A DNA stretch of 64,000 nt, from the NCBI RefSeq assembly GCF_002094855.1, contig NZ_ARYN01000005.1, positions 124,001 to 188,000 on the forward strand, in the 5' to 3' direction. The stretch comes from Zunongwangia atlantica 22II14-10F7. GTDB lineage: Bacteria > Bacteroidota > Bacteroidia > Flavobacteriales > Flavobacteriaceae. A program made the translations under genes and the position numbers. Positions 40,581 through 47,913 of the stretch are shown in pieces. Below the pieces are notes generated by a model, which ran no database searches, was not told the origin of the DNA, and saw only the letters and a list, made by a program, of their open reading frames with translations. How positions within the stretch are numbered: position 1 is the stretch's first letter; each line of letters begins with the position of its first letter.

Positions 40581-41534
40581 ATGAAAAAATACACTTATAC
40601 TGAAAAACAAGATACAAGAAGTGGTTTTGGTGCAGGGCTTGCAGAGCTTGGTAAAACCAATGATAAAGTTGTAGCACTTTGTGCTGATCTTACCCCTTCT
40701 TTAAAAATGGCCGACTTTATCGAGGCTAATCCAGAGCGTTTTTTCCAAACAGGAATTGCTGAGGCAAACATGATGGGAATGGCCGCAGGATTAACTATTG
40801 GAGGCTACATTCCTTATACTGGTACTTTTGCAAACTTTTCTACAGGTCGTGTTTACGATCAGATTAGACAGTCTATCGCCTATTCTGGGAAAAATGTTAA
40901 GATTTGTGCTTCTCACGCCGGCTTAACCCTTGGAGAAGATGGTGCAACCCACCAGATTCTTGAAGATATTGGTCTTATGAAAATGTTACCAGGAATGACG
41001 GTTATCAATCCTTGTGACTATAACCAAACAAAAGCAGCCACTATTGCAATTGCAGATCACGAAGGTCCTGTTTACCTTCGTTTTGGGCGTCCAAAAGTGC
41101 CAATATTTACACCTGCCGATCAAAAATTTGAAATTGGTAAAGCTATTATGCTGAATGAAGGTACCGATGTTACAATTATCGCTACAGGTCACTTAGTATG
41201 GGAAGCCATTAAAGCTGGTGAAGCTCTAGAAGAAAAAGGAATTAGTGCTGAAATCATTAATATTCACACCATAAAACCTTTAGATGAAGAAGCGATCATT
41301 AAATCTGTAAAGAAAACTGGTTGTGTTGTTTCAGCTGAAGAGCATAACTTCCTTGGTGGTTTAGGAGAAAGTGTTTCCAGAACATTAGCTGAACATTTCC
41401 CAGCTCCGCAGGAATTTGTAGCTACTAAAGATACCTTTGGTGAAAGTGGTACGCCAGAGCAATTAATGGAAAAATACGGACTTAATGCTGAAGCTATAGT
41501 TGCTGCTTCAGAAAAAGTTATAAAACGTAAATAA
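40581..41534 (+). CDS. Transketolase, C-terminal subunit
   Basis: A 317-residue partner of the preceding gene. It has the pyrimidine-binding domain (TRSGFGAGLAELGKTN, ADLTPSLKMADF, FFQTGIAEANMMGMAAGL with the catalytic Glu, AYSGKNVKICASHAGLTLGEDGATHQ) and the transketolase C-terminal domain (about 190-310, DVTIIATGHLVWEAIKAGEAL and SAEEHNFLGGLGESV). The two subunits should form the active heterotetramer. A strong terminator follows at 41564. Confidence 0.94.
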   Translation: MKKYTYTEKQDTRSGFGAGLAELGKTNDKVVALCADLTPSLKMADFIEANPERFFQTGIAEANMMGMAAGLTIGGYIPYTGTFANFSTGRVYDQIRQSIAYSGKNVKICASHAGLTLGEDGATHQILEDIGLMKMLPGMTVINPCDYNQTKAATIAIADHEGPVYLRFGRPKVPIFTPADQKFEIGKAIMLNEGTDVTIIATGHLVWEAIKAGEALEEKGISAEIINIHTIKPLDEEAIIKSVKKTGCVVSAEEHNFLGGLGESVSRTLAEHFPAPQEFVATKDTFGESGTPEQLMEKYGLNAEAIVAASEKVIKRK

Positions 41535-41563
41535 AAGCTTAAAAAGCGTTAAAATACTGTAAA

Positions 41564-41598
41564 ACAAAGCCTTTTAAAATGACTTTAAAAGGCTTTGT
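41564..41598 (+). terminator. Rho-independent terminator of the transketolase genes
   Basis: ACAAAGCCTTTTAAA and its perfect complement TTTAAAAGGCTTTGT around a 5-base loop, followed by TATTTT, 30 bp after the stop. Confidence 0.85.
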
Positions 41599-41659
41599 TA
41601 TTTTCAGCCAAAATTTTACTTCTTAATTTGCGTTTAATTGCTAACTAATAATTATAATC

Positions 41660-42253
41660 ATGAAAAAAGTTTTAATCATTATGCTTTGCCTAGCTTCTAC
41701 AGGACTTTGGGCGCAATCTTCTGAATTTGGTATAAAAGGAGGTTTAAATTATGGATCTACTGGTGATATCGATGGCTTTCAGGATGCCGTAGATGATTTT
41801 CCAGACATTACAGAAGGAGAAGCAAAAGCGGGATATCACTTTGGTATCTTTGCAAAATTTGGAATTTCTTCAGTATTTATTCAACCAGAGCTTGTATACA
41901 CCAAGCTTACTACAGATTACGGTGCTTTTGACTATAATCTAGACAAAATAGATTTACCCGTATTACTGGGTATCGATATTCTTGGACCTTTAAATATAAA
42001 AGCAGGTCCATCATTTCAGTATATTACCAATAACGAAATAGATAATGGTACTTTTGAAATTAGCGATGTAGAAAACGATATTACGGTAGGTTATCAATTA
42101 GGCGCTGGCCTTAATTTGGGTAATCTTGGTATCGATGTAAGGTATGAAGGTGCTTTTACAGATAATACGGCATTTAGCGACACTGCAAGTGATAACTTCA
42201 GTATAGACTCAAGACCGTCACAATGGATTTTGAGTTTATCTCTGGCTCTTTAA
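41660..42253 (+). CDS. Outer-membrane beta-barrel protein (PorT-like)
   Basis: A 197-residue protein with signal peptide ending GLWAQ and alternating strands typical of small outer-membrane barrels: FGIKGGLNYGST, AGYHFGIFAKFGI, VFIQPELVYTK, DLPVLLGIDIL, LNIKAGPSFQYI, VGYQLGAGLNLG and IDVRYEGAF. It ends in an aliphatic residue (LSLAL) rather than Phe. This is the outer membrane protein beta-barrel (PorT) family of Bacteroidota; the cargo or partner is unknown. It is a single-gene unit between two terminators. Confidence 0.82.
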   Translation: MKKVLIIMLCLASTGLWAQSSEFGIKGGLNYGSTGDIDGFQDAVDDFPDITEGEAKAGYHFGIFAKFGISSVFIQPELVYTKLTTDYGAFDYNLDKIDLPVLLGIDILGPLNIKAGPSFQYITNNEIDNGTFEISDVENDITVGYQLGAGLNLGNLGIDVRYEGAFTDNTAFSDTASDNFSIDSRPSQWILSLSLAL

Positions 42254-42282
42254 AAGAATCTTTTACACCCCAAAACAAAAAT

Positions 42283-42309
42283 GGCTCCTTAAAAAAGGAG
42301 CCTTTTTTT
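42283..42309. terminator. Terminator between convergent barrel and FKBP genes
   Basis: GGCTCCTT-AAAA-AAGGAGCC followed by seven T on the plus strand; on the minus strand a shorter T run follows, so it may serve both genes. Confidence 0.87.
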
Positions 42310-42330
42310 CATATAATCTTAGCTTAAATT

Positions 42331-43320
42331 TTATTCTTCTACAGGCTCAAAAGAATCTGCATCTAAATAATTAGGAGTTCCGTTATTGTTGGTATCCGGG
42401 AAAGTTAATGTCCCATCTGCATTAATTATAATTTCCTGGCGTGTTGGTAAACCATCCCCATCGTCATCTGGATCTGAATGATTAGGAAGTCCATCGCCAT
42501 CTGTATCATCGTCATAAACATTTCCATCTCCATCAATATCTTCCATCCAACTTGGGATACCGTCTCCATCATGATCTGCTTCATTTACATTTAATAAATG
42601 AAAGGTGAAAATTAATGGGCTATATCCATACCCAGGACTGGTACCGTTAAAATACCCTAATCCAGATGGTGCAAATAAAGCACCTATCCCAAAATCATTA
42701 GACCATTGGATCGTATTATCTGGGTTTACACTATAACTTGAAGCTCCTCTAAATTCAGTTAAAGACTCTCTAAAGGCTGGTATCACTCCGCCGCCTCTGG
42801 CAAGTTGTCTTTGACCTGCACTATTGAAATCTTCATAAACATAACCAATAAGATCAAACCATACAGGAGAATTTATACTATTATCAAAAACTTCAGCATT
42901 TAGTAATTCTCCTTTGTAGCGCACATAAGTAGAGTCTGTAAAATGTGGTTGGTCCCCTTCTCCTTCTCTAACCTCTAACAGGTATAGGTTATAATCTAAT
43001 TCAGTTTCGTTAGCCTGATAGGTAACTATTTTTGTTGAAAAATTTGGGGATTCCCAAATAGAGACTTTATCACTATTCTCACCAGCAATGGTATCAAAAA
43101 CGATATTGTAATCGAAATCTGCTGCTGGATTTTCAAATTCTTCGTAATTATAAAAGTGAGTTTGTAAATATTCTACAAGACTATCATCATCGGCCGTTCT
43201 TTGCTCCTGCTCGTCCCTTAATTCTATCGGATCTACTGTACCGTCGTCATCGTCATTACAACTCGTAAAAATAAGGCCGGCCAAAGCAAATCCGGCTAAA
43301 AAATATTTGTTCAATCGCAT
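42331..43320 (-). CDS. FKBP-type peptidyl-prolyl isomerase lipoprotein with calcium-type repeats
   Basis: A 329-residue lipoprotein (LIFTSC, Cys21, then NDDDD, a strong surface or outer-membrane signal). The middle part (about 115-240) resembles an FKBP isomerase: DSTYVRYKGELLNAEVFDNS, VIPAFRESLTEF and the ending PLIFTFHLLNV. The C-terminal 75 residues hold thrombospondin type-3-like Asp-rich repeats (DGDGIPSWMEDIDGDGN, DTDGDGLPN, DDDGDGLPT) that should bind calcium. GldI-like FKBPs of Flavobacteriia are the nearest relatives I know. A more upstream ATG at 43350 would put ten extra residues before the signal peptide. Confidence 0.83.
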   Translation of the reverse strand: MRLNKYFLAGFALAGLIFTSCNDDDDGTVDPIELRDEQEQRTADDDSLVEYLQTHFYNYEEFENPAADFDYNIVFDTIAGENSDKVSIWESPNFSTKIVTYQANETELDYNLYLLEVREGEGDQPHFTDSTYVRYKGELLNAEVFDNSINSPVWFDLIGYVYEDFNSAGQRQLARGGGVIPAFRESLTEFRGASSYSVNPDNTIQWSNDFGIGALFAPSGLGYFNGTSPGYGYSPLIFTFHLLNVNEADHDGDGIPSWMEDIDGDGNVYDDDTDGDGLPNHSDPDDDGDGLPTRQEIIINADGTLTFPDTNNNGTPNYLDADSFEPVEE

Positions 43321-43358
43321 TGTCTCGTTTTTTAAGGGCGCAAGATACAATAATCTTG

Positions 43359-43366
43359 TATTTTTG
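43359..43366 (+). promoter_or_regulatory. Promoter -7 box of the Hsp15-like gene
   Basis: TATTTTTG matches TAnnTTTG and lies 36 bp before the ATG at 43403. CAAGAT and ATCTTG (43341-43358) form a small inverted repeat just upstream, shared with the promoter side of the FKBP gene. Confidence 0.45.
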
Positions 43367-43402
43367 TTTATGATAATAGAACAGTTTTAAGGACCATTTA
43401 TT

Positions 43403-43801
43403 ATGAGAGTTGATAAATTTTTATGGAGCGTAAGGTACTTTAAAACCCGAAGCATTGCAACCAATGCCTGCAAGCAGGGCAAAGTGAAAATGAGCGGTAG
43501 TAACATGAAACCTTCTAAAGAGGTTTTTCCCGGTGACAAACTACTGGTTAGAAAAAACCAGATAGACTATCAGTTAGAGGTATTAGACCTTCCTCCCAGC
43601 CGCGTTGGAGCAAAACTTGTGAGTATTTACGTTCAGGATCACACACCAAAAGAAGCTTTGGAAAAATTAGACCTTCTAAAATATTCTAAAGATTATTACC
43701 GAAAAAAAGGTACCGGAAGACCCACAAAAAAAGATCGCCGAGACATCGAAGATTGGTTTGATAATGCCGGTGAAACTGAAAACGAAGACAAAACCACTTA
43801 A
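43403..43801 (+). CDS. hslR: S4-domain RNA-binding protein, Hsp15-like
   Basis: A 132-residue protein with an N-terminal S4 domain (MRVDKFLWSVRYFKTRSIA to about residue 60, with VKMSGSNMKPSKEVFPGD) and a basic C-terminal tail (KKGTGRPTKKDRRDIEDW). Hsp15 binds 50S subunits that carry stalled nascent chains and helps recycle them. The gene is close to, and on the same strand as, the phosphoribosyltransferase that follows 10 bp later. Confidence 0.88.
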   Translation: MRVDKFLWSVRYFKTRSIATNACKQGKVKMSGSNMKPSKEVFPGDKLLVRKNQIDYQLEVLDLPPSRVGAKLVSIYVQDHTPKEALEKLDLLKYSKDYYRKKGTGRPTKKDRRDIEDWFDNAGETENEDKTT

Positions 43802-43811
43802 TAGTGATTAA

Positions 43812-44312
43812 ATGAAAGAAAAAGTTCAGATTTTAAATCATGCTGAAATTGCACAAAAAACCAAACGTATTGCATTTCAGATCTACGAAAATAATATTAA
43901 CGAAGAAGAAATCGTATTGGCAGGGATTGCCCGTAAAGGTTTTAAACTAGCCAAAAGAATTCAAACCGAACTAGAAAAAATTTCCCCACTTAAGATTATT
44001 CTTTGTGAGGTTAAAGTGGATAAAAAAAACCCTTTGAATTCAATAACAACTTCTATCCCAGCCCAGGACTATAGTGAAAAATCCATCGTTCTTGTAGATG
44101 ATGTTCTAAACTCGGGCACCACACTAATCTACGGTGTACGTCATTTTTTAGACGTCCCGTTAAAGCAATTTAAAACAGCGGTACTTGTAGACCGAAATCA
44201 CAAAAAGTACCCTGTAAAAGCCGATTTTAAGGGCATATCACTTTCTACTTCTTTAAACGAAATGGTAAAGATCACTTTTGAAGAAGGTAAGGATAGAGCT
44301 GAGCTTGTTTAA
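43812..44312 (+). CDS. Phosphoribosyltransferase (PyrR-like)
   Basis: A 166-residue enzyme of the type I phosphoribosyltransferase fold. The PRPP-binding motif is IVLVDDVLNSGTTL (about 95-108), with EIVLAGIARKGFKLAKRI upstream. It resembles PyrR-type and other short phosphoribosyltransferases of Flavobacteriia; the base it uses is not evident. Its stop overlaps the stop of the convergent shikimate kinase gene by four bases. Confidence 0.82.
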   Translation: MKEKVQILNHAEIAQKTKRIAFQIYENNINEEEIVLAGIARKGFKLAKRIQTELEKISPLKIILCEVKVDKKNPLNSITTSIPAQDYSEKSIVLVDDVLNSGTTLIYGVRHFLDVPLKQFKTAVLVDRNHKKYPVKADFKGISLSTSLNEMVKITFEEGKDRAELV

Positions 44313-44830
44313 TCCAGTTTAGATTTTATATTTTCTACAATCGCTGTGGGTGTAGCACCATCTACATCCACAATGATGCTGGATTGATTGTAATAAAAAG
44401 CTCTTTCAAAAAGGTGCTTTCTAATAAATTCTTCTAATTGGTCTTTGGTATCTAAATGACTAATCACCGGGCGATGTACTTTCTCTAAAAACAACCTGCT
44501 GGTTAGTTGTTCTACGGAAGCTTTTAAGTATACTGTTCTATTTTCTGGATCTTCTTTTATAAGATCAAAATTATTTCCGTAGCATGGTGTACCACCTCCT
44601 AGCGACACAATCATTTCAGATTTTGAAGCCAAAATATCCTTTAAAACCTCGTTTTCTAATTTTCTGAAATATAATTCTCCTTTTTTTTGAAAAATTTCAT
44701 GGATGCTTCTTCCCTCCATAATTTCTATCTGATCGTCCATATCCACAAAAGGATAACCCATTGATTCAGAAAGTATTTTACCTATGTGAGACTTCCCAGA
44801 TCCCATGTAACCGTTCAGGAAAATTTTCAT
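44309..44830 (-). CDS. aroK: Shikimate kinase
   Basis: A 173-residue enzyme that phosphorylates shikimate on the way to aromatic amino acids. P-loop GYMGSGKSHIG at residues 8-18, DMDDQIE (shikimate-binding Asp), YFRKLENEVL with the substrate Arg, SLGGGTPCY, and the lid VHRPVISHLD. Normal length and complete. A TAAATTTG box on the minus strand (44869-44876) lies 39 bp upstream and may be its promoter. Confidence 0.93.
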   Translation of the reverse strand: MKIFLNGYMGSGKSHIGKILSESMGYPFVDMDDQIEIMEGRSIHEIFQKKGELYFRKLENEVLKDILASKSEMIVSLGGGTPCYGNNFDLIKEDPENRTVYLKASVEQLTSRLFLEKVHRPVISHLDTKDQLEEFIRKHLFERAFYYNQSSIIVDVDGATPTAIVENIKSKLD

Positions 44831-44889
44831 ATCGTAGCCGTTTTTTTCAAGTTAATTTCTACTGAAAGCAAATTTAATTTAAAATAAGC

Positions 44890-44919
44890 TTGAAAAATAA
44901 AAAATTGATTATATATTTG
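44890..44919 (+). promoter_or_regulatory. Promoter of the tRNA cluster
   Basis: TTG, a 19-bp spacer and TATATTTG (44912-44919), a good match to the Bacteroidota -33/-7 pattern, 37 bp before the first tRNA-Lys. Confidence 0.7.
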
Positions 44920-44955
44920 CACCCGCATTCGCAAAACGATGGATGCATAATTAAT

Positions 44956-45028
44956 GATCTGGTAGCTCAGTTGGTAGAGCATCTCCCTTTTAAGGAGAGG
45001 GTCCTGGGTTCGAGCCCCAGCCAGATCA
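44956..45028 (+). tRNA. tRNA-Lys (anticodon TTT), copy 1
   Basis: A 73-nt cloverleaf: acceptor GATCTGG/CCAGATC, D arm GCTC/GAGC, anticodon stem TCTCC/GGAGA with loop CTTTTAA, T arm CTGGG/CCCAG with GTTCGAGC, discriminator A. CCA is not encoded. Confidence 0.97.
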
Positions 45029-45061
45029 CTTTTTGTTCTTATTTTTATTAAATATAAATTT

Positions 45062-45134
45062 GATCTGGTAGCTCAGTTGGTAGAGCATCTCCCTTTTAAG
45101 GAGAGGGTCCTGGGTTCGAGCCCCAGCCAGATCA
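45062..45134 (+). tRNA. tRNA-Lys (anticodon TTT), copy 2
   Basis: Base-for-base identical to the copy 33 bp upstream, with only the A/T spacer differing: a tandem duplication. Confidence 0.97.
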
Positions 45135-45188
45135 CTTTTTTATTTAGAGTTTCTCAAACTCTTTTAGCCCGTTAATTGCGGCGCATTT

Positions 45189-45272
45189 GCCCAGGTGCTG
45201 GAATTGGTAGACAGGCATGGTTGAGGGCCATGTGTCCATTAGGGCGTATGGGTTCGACTCCCATCCTGGGCA
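45189..45272 (+). tRNA. tRNA-Leu (anticodon GAG)
   Basis: An 84-nt class II tRNA: acceptor GCCCAGG/CCTGGGC, anticodon stem CATGG/CCATG with loop TTGAGGG, a long variable arm, T arm ATGGG/CCCAT with GTTCGACT and discriminator A. The insertion sequence starts about 200 bp downstream. Confidence 0.95.
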
Positions 45273-45460
45273 CACAAACACCTTTTATTCTCTTTATTTT
45301 ATCACTACATTTTCAAAACACATTTAGGTAGTTTAAGAACTGGTACTATTTTATACCTTTTCAAATAAAAATACCCTCTAAAAACTCACAATATCAGCTT
45401 ATAGTTTTGGGGTTAATCTTATAATATTTTATAGTCCTAAATTAGTTACCAAATCGCCAA

Positions 45461-45468
45461 ATCAACAG
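45461..45468 (+). repeat. Left target-site duplication of the insertion sequence
   Basis: ATCAACAG directly before the left inverted repeat; the same eight bases follow the right end at 46886-46893. Eight bp is the duplication length of the ISL3-type group. Confidence 0.8.
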
Positions 45469-45490
45469 GGATCAAGCCTAAATGTTGTGT

Positions 45491-46483
45491 TTACGCAAAA
45501 ATTGTGGTTAATCTGTACAGGAAGAATTCTATATTTTTCACTCCTCTAAACTGAGCTCTAAATGCTTTTATTTTTGCATTAAAGGATTCTGCTGATGCAT
45601 TTGTACTTCGGTTGATAAAGTAGTTTAGAATAGACCTGTAGTTAATGGTTATGGTATTGGCAATAGTATTAAATGCCTTAAAACCCGTATCCTCTACATC
45701 CTTGTACCAGTGGGCTAGTTTTGTATATGCCCCTTCTTTTGATTTAGCATTGTTAAATATATTTCTAAGCCTTTGTGTAAGCTTAAATGCCAACTTTATA
45801 TCCGGGTATTGCCCGAAGAGTATTTTGCTGCGTTGGAGCTGGTTCTCTGTCCAATTGGAAGGTGCTTTATAGAGCAGGTACCGGCTACGCGCCAATAATT
45901 GTTTTCTGGTGTCCCCATTTGCAAAGATTTCTGGACTACAACTTTTCTGTTTTAACCTGGCCTGTTTGATTTGTTCGTTCTCCAGATCTATCGCCTCCCA
46001 TCGGTGCTTGATCCTAATATCCTGTAGGGCTTCAAAGGCAAGTTTTTGCACATGGAAGCGATCGGTGACCTGTACAGCCTTAGGGAAGCATTTCCTGGCA
46101 ATGTTTTTCATGGAATTGGCCATATCTAGGGTGATCTCCTTGACTTGTGCTCGTTTTGAAGCTGGTATTTTAAGGAGTTGTTCTATAATGGGTTCTACCT
46201 TGGTTCCCGAGAAAATAGCTACAATACTGCCCTTTTTCCCCTTAGCTCCTTTATTGGTGATGATGGTATAAAGTTCTCCTTTGGAGAGTGCAGTCTCATC
46301 TATAGAGAGCTTAGAGCTTATATTTTTGGGGAAAATGAGCCATTCTTTGGAATGAGGTTTTTGATCCCACTCTTTAAAATCGCTTAAATAATCTTTATAC
46401 TGGCGCTGGAGCTTCTTTCCGTTTACTCCGTAAAAAGCCCCGATGGTATGACAGTCAGAGGCTTTAGTACTGACTAAGTCCTT
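45491..46483 (-). CDS. ISAon1-type transposase, catalytic part (orfB)
   Basis: An open frame of 330 codons from just after a stop at 46484 to the TAA that touches the left inverted repeat. It reads DLVSTKASDCHTIGAFYGVNG, LSIDETALSKGELYTIITN (first catalytic Asp), EITLDMANSM (second Asp), VTDRFHVQKLA, RSRYLLYKAP and ends NRSTNASAESFNAKIK (catalytic Glu) and FRGVKNIEFFLYRL. This is the DDE domain of the ISL3-like ISAon1 group. No ATG, GTG or TTG lies near the start of the frame, and the first ATG (46123) would cut away the first Asp, so translation must enter by frameshift from orfA, which it overlaps at 46464-46483. Confidence 0.85.
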   Translation of the reverse strand, partial: KDLVSTKASDCHTIGAFYGVNGKKLQRQYKDYLSDFKEWDQKPHSKEWLIFPKNISSKLSIDETALSKGELYTIITNKGAKGKKGSIVAIFSGTKVEPIIEQLLKIPASKRAQVKEITLDMANSMKNIARKCFPKAVQVTDRFHVQKLAFEALQDIRIKHRWEAIDLENEQIKQARLKQKSCSPEIFANGDTRKQLLARSRYLLYKAPSNWTENQLQRSKILFGQYPDIKLAFKLTQRLRNIFNNAKSKEGAYTKLAHWYKDVEDTGFKAFNTIANTITINYRSILNYFINRSTNASAESFNAKIKAFRAQFRGVKNIEFFLYRLTTIFA

Positions 46484-46838
46484 TTAAAAAAGCAGCGAAC
46501 TCGGTGGTCATTCGGGTTCCCTGTGCTACTAAGTTCCAGTCACGCTGTACAACTTCTTTATCTTGTTTACCCAGCCAGCGACGGCGTTTTATATGCAGGA
46601 ATACTTTTTTACCTCGTACAGGAAAATCCTGGATTGTTATTTCCTTATGAAACCCGTGTGCTATGACTAGTTTAGAGGAGAACTCTTTAGGAATATCAGG
46701 CTTCTCTTCAAAATCCAGGTGTAATAAATCCCCTTCTGTTTGATGTCCGGTTAGATCAAAATGGGTGATTAATAATTCTGGTAATAATATCTTGAGTAGG
46801 TCTATATATGGATCCAATGCTTCCTGTTTAGAAAACAA
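46464..46838 (-). CDS. ISAon1-type transposase, N-terminal part (orfA)
   Basis: A 124-residue protein of the 'ISAon1 family transposase N-terminal region' type: EALDPYIDLLKILLPELLI, HLDFEEKPDIPKE, FPVRGKKVFLHIKRRRW and TRMTTEFAAFLKGLSQY. The basic stretch suggests that it binds the element's ends. The start codon is TTG at 46838; no ATG is available in frame before the upstream stop. The A-rich stretch TTTTTTAAAAGG near its end is where ribosomes could shift into orfB; the change needed is +1 (or -2). Confidence 0.8.
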   Translation of the reverse strand: MFSKQEALDPYIDLLKILLPELLITHFDLTGHQTEGDLLHLDFEEKPDIPKEFSSKLVIAHGFHKEITIQDFPVRGKKVFLHIKRRRWLGKQDKEVVQRDWNLVAQGTRMTTEFAAFLKGLSQY

Positions 46839-46885
46839 AAATCTAATTAATATTTCAATTCACACACAACTTTTGAGAATGATCC

Positions 46886-46893
46886 ATCAACAG
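46886..46893 (+). repeat. Right target-site duplication of the insertion sequence
   Basis: ATCAACAG, identical to the left flank, right after the right inverted repeat. Confidence 0.8.
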
Positions 46894-46991
46894 GCGTATT
46901 TTTTTGTTCTTTTTTTAATTTTGTTTAATTAATTAAACCCTACATTAAACATTTTAACTTTTCCCTATGTAAATTACAGTTTCTATTTCTT

Positions 46992-46999
46992 TAGATTTG
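46992..46999 (+). promoter_or_regulatory. Promoter -7 box of the carotenoid operon
   Basis: TAGATTTG fits TAnnTTTG and lies 19 bp before the MerR gene start. No good -33 box is visible, which suits a promoter under control of an activator or repressor. Confidence 0.45.
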
Positions 47000-47018
47000 T
47001 TTAGTATCATAGGATTAT

Positions 47019-47912
47019 ATGGAATTAATTAAGCAAAACTTCAGTATTAAAGATCTCGAAAATCTTAGCGGCATCAAGGCTCACACCATAAGAATGTGGG
47101 AAAAACGCTATAATATTTTAAAACCAGAACGTACAGAAACCAATATAAGGATGTACGACAGCTCTAGTCTTCAAAAAATATTAAACATCGCTTTTCTTAA
47201 CGAAAACGGTTACAAGATTTCAAGAATTTCAAAACTTAGCGAGGAAGAAATTACGGCTATGGTTCATCGCATTACCTCTAGCATAAGCGAGGAAAATAGA
47301 GCGATTAATCAGTTTAAAATGGCGATGATGAATTTCGACGAAGAGCTTTTTGATAGGACTTACAAAGCCTTGATCGAGAAAAAGAACTTCAAAAAAATCT
47401 TTAACGATATTTTTCTTCCACTTTTAAATGAAGTTGGTATGCTTTGGCAAACCGATACCATAAAACCTATACACGAGCATTATATTGTAGATCTAATTAA
47501 ACAGAAGCTTTACTTAAATCTCGTTGAAATAAAAAGCAGTAGAAAACCTACCAAAGACGATCTTTTTATTCTCTTTTTACCGGAAAACGAAATCCACGAT
47601 ATAGGCATATTATACATTCAATACCTGCTTTTACATGCAGGTTATCAAACCATCTTTTTAGGACCAAGTTTACCACTTTCTAATATGAAGTTTTTACTGG
47701 AACGCTATCCTAACGTAAGATTTTTAAGTTATTGCACCATTGCTCCAGTAAATATGCCAGAGTTTATTACTGAATTTCAGGAAATAATTTGTGATCACCG
47801 CCAATACGAACTAAATCTTTTTGGGCATAAGGCAAATACCATAAAAGATACGCTGCTTCCAGAAAACATAAAAGTGTACCGCGATTTAAATAATTTCATT
47901 AAAACCATATAA
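47019..47912 (+). CDS. MerR-family regulator with cobalamin-binding domain, CarH/LitR-like
   Basis: A 297-residue regulator. The N-terminal MerR helix-turn-helix (about 8-75) reads FSIKDLENLSGIKAHTIRMWEKRY. A helical bundle (about 95-170) holds W143-x9-E153-H154, the pattern that in CarH caps adenosylcobalamin. The C-terminal Rossmann domain (about 180-297) holds E191-x-H193-D194-x-G196, where the His is the lower cobalt ligand. In CarH systems the dark tetramer represses carotenoid genes and light breaks it up. The gene stands one base before crtI, at the head of the operon. Some flavobacterial relatives may not bind B12; here the key residues are present. Confidence 0.87.
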   Translation: MELIKQNFSIKDLENLSGIKAHTIRMWEKRYNILKPERTETNIRMYDSSSLQKILNIAFLNENGYKISRISKLSEEEITAMVHRITSSISEENRAINQFKMAMMNFDEELFDRTYKALIEKKNFKKIFNDIFLPLLNEVGMLWQTDTIKPIHEHYIVDLIKQKLYLNLVEIKSSRKPTKDDLFILFLPENEIHDIGILYIQYLLLHAGYQTIFLGPSLPLSNMKFLLERYPNVRFLSYCTIAPVNMPEFITEFQEIICDHRQYELNLFGHKANTIKDTLLPENIKVYRDLNNFIKTI

Positions 47913-47913
47913 A

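Larger units (their letters stand above)
45469..46885 (-). mobile_element. Complete ISAon1-type insertion sequence, 1417 bp
   Basis: The imperfect terminal inverted repeats are 22 bp (45469-45490 and 46864-46885), match at 17 positions and read GGATCA...GTTGTGT inward from both ends. An 8-bp direct repeat ATCAACAG flanks the element. It carries two transposase frames on the minus strand that overlap, as in ISAon1-family elements of Bacteroidota. Both frames look intact and the target repeats are identical, so the insertion is probably recent and possibly still active. It sits between tRNA-Leu and the carotenoid operon and breaks no gene that I can see. Confidence 0.88.

Noticed and set aside
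39711-41534. Transketolase broken by a frameshift
   Set aside because: Both halves have proper starts, a 24-bp gap and full domains; split transketolase is normal in this phylum.
45491-46123. A truncated transposase starting at the internal ATG (46123)
   Set aside because: The same frame continues upstream to 46483 with the first catalytic Asp, so the gene is not truncated.
44956-46893. Integrative element or prophage at the tRNA cluster
   Set aside because: No integrase and no tRNA 3'-end repeat on the far side; only a single insertion sequence is present.
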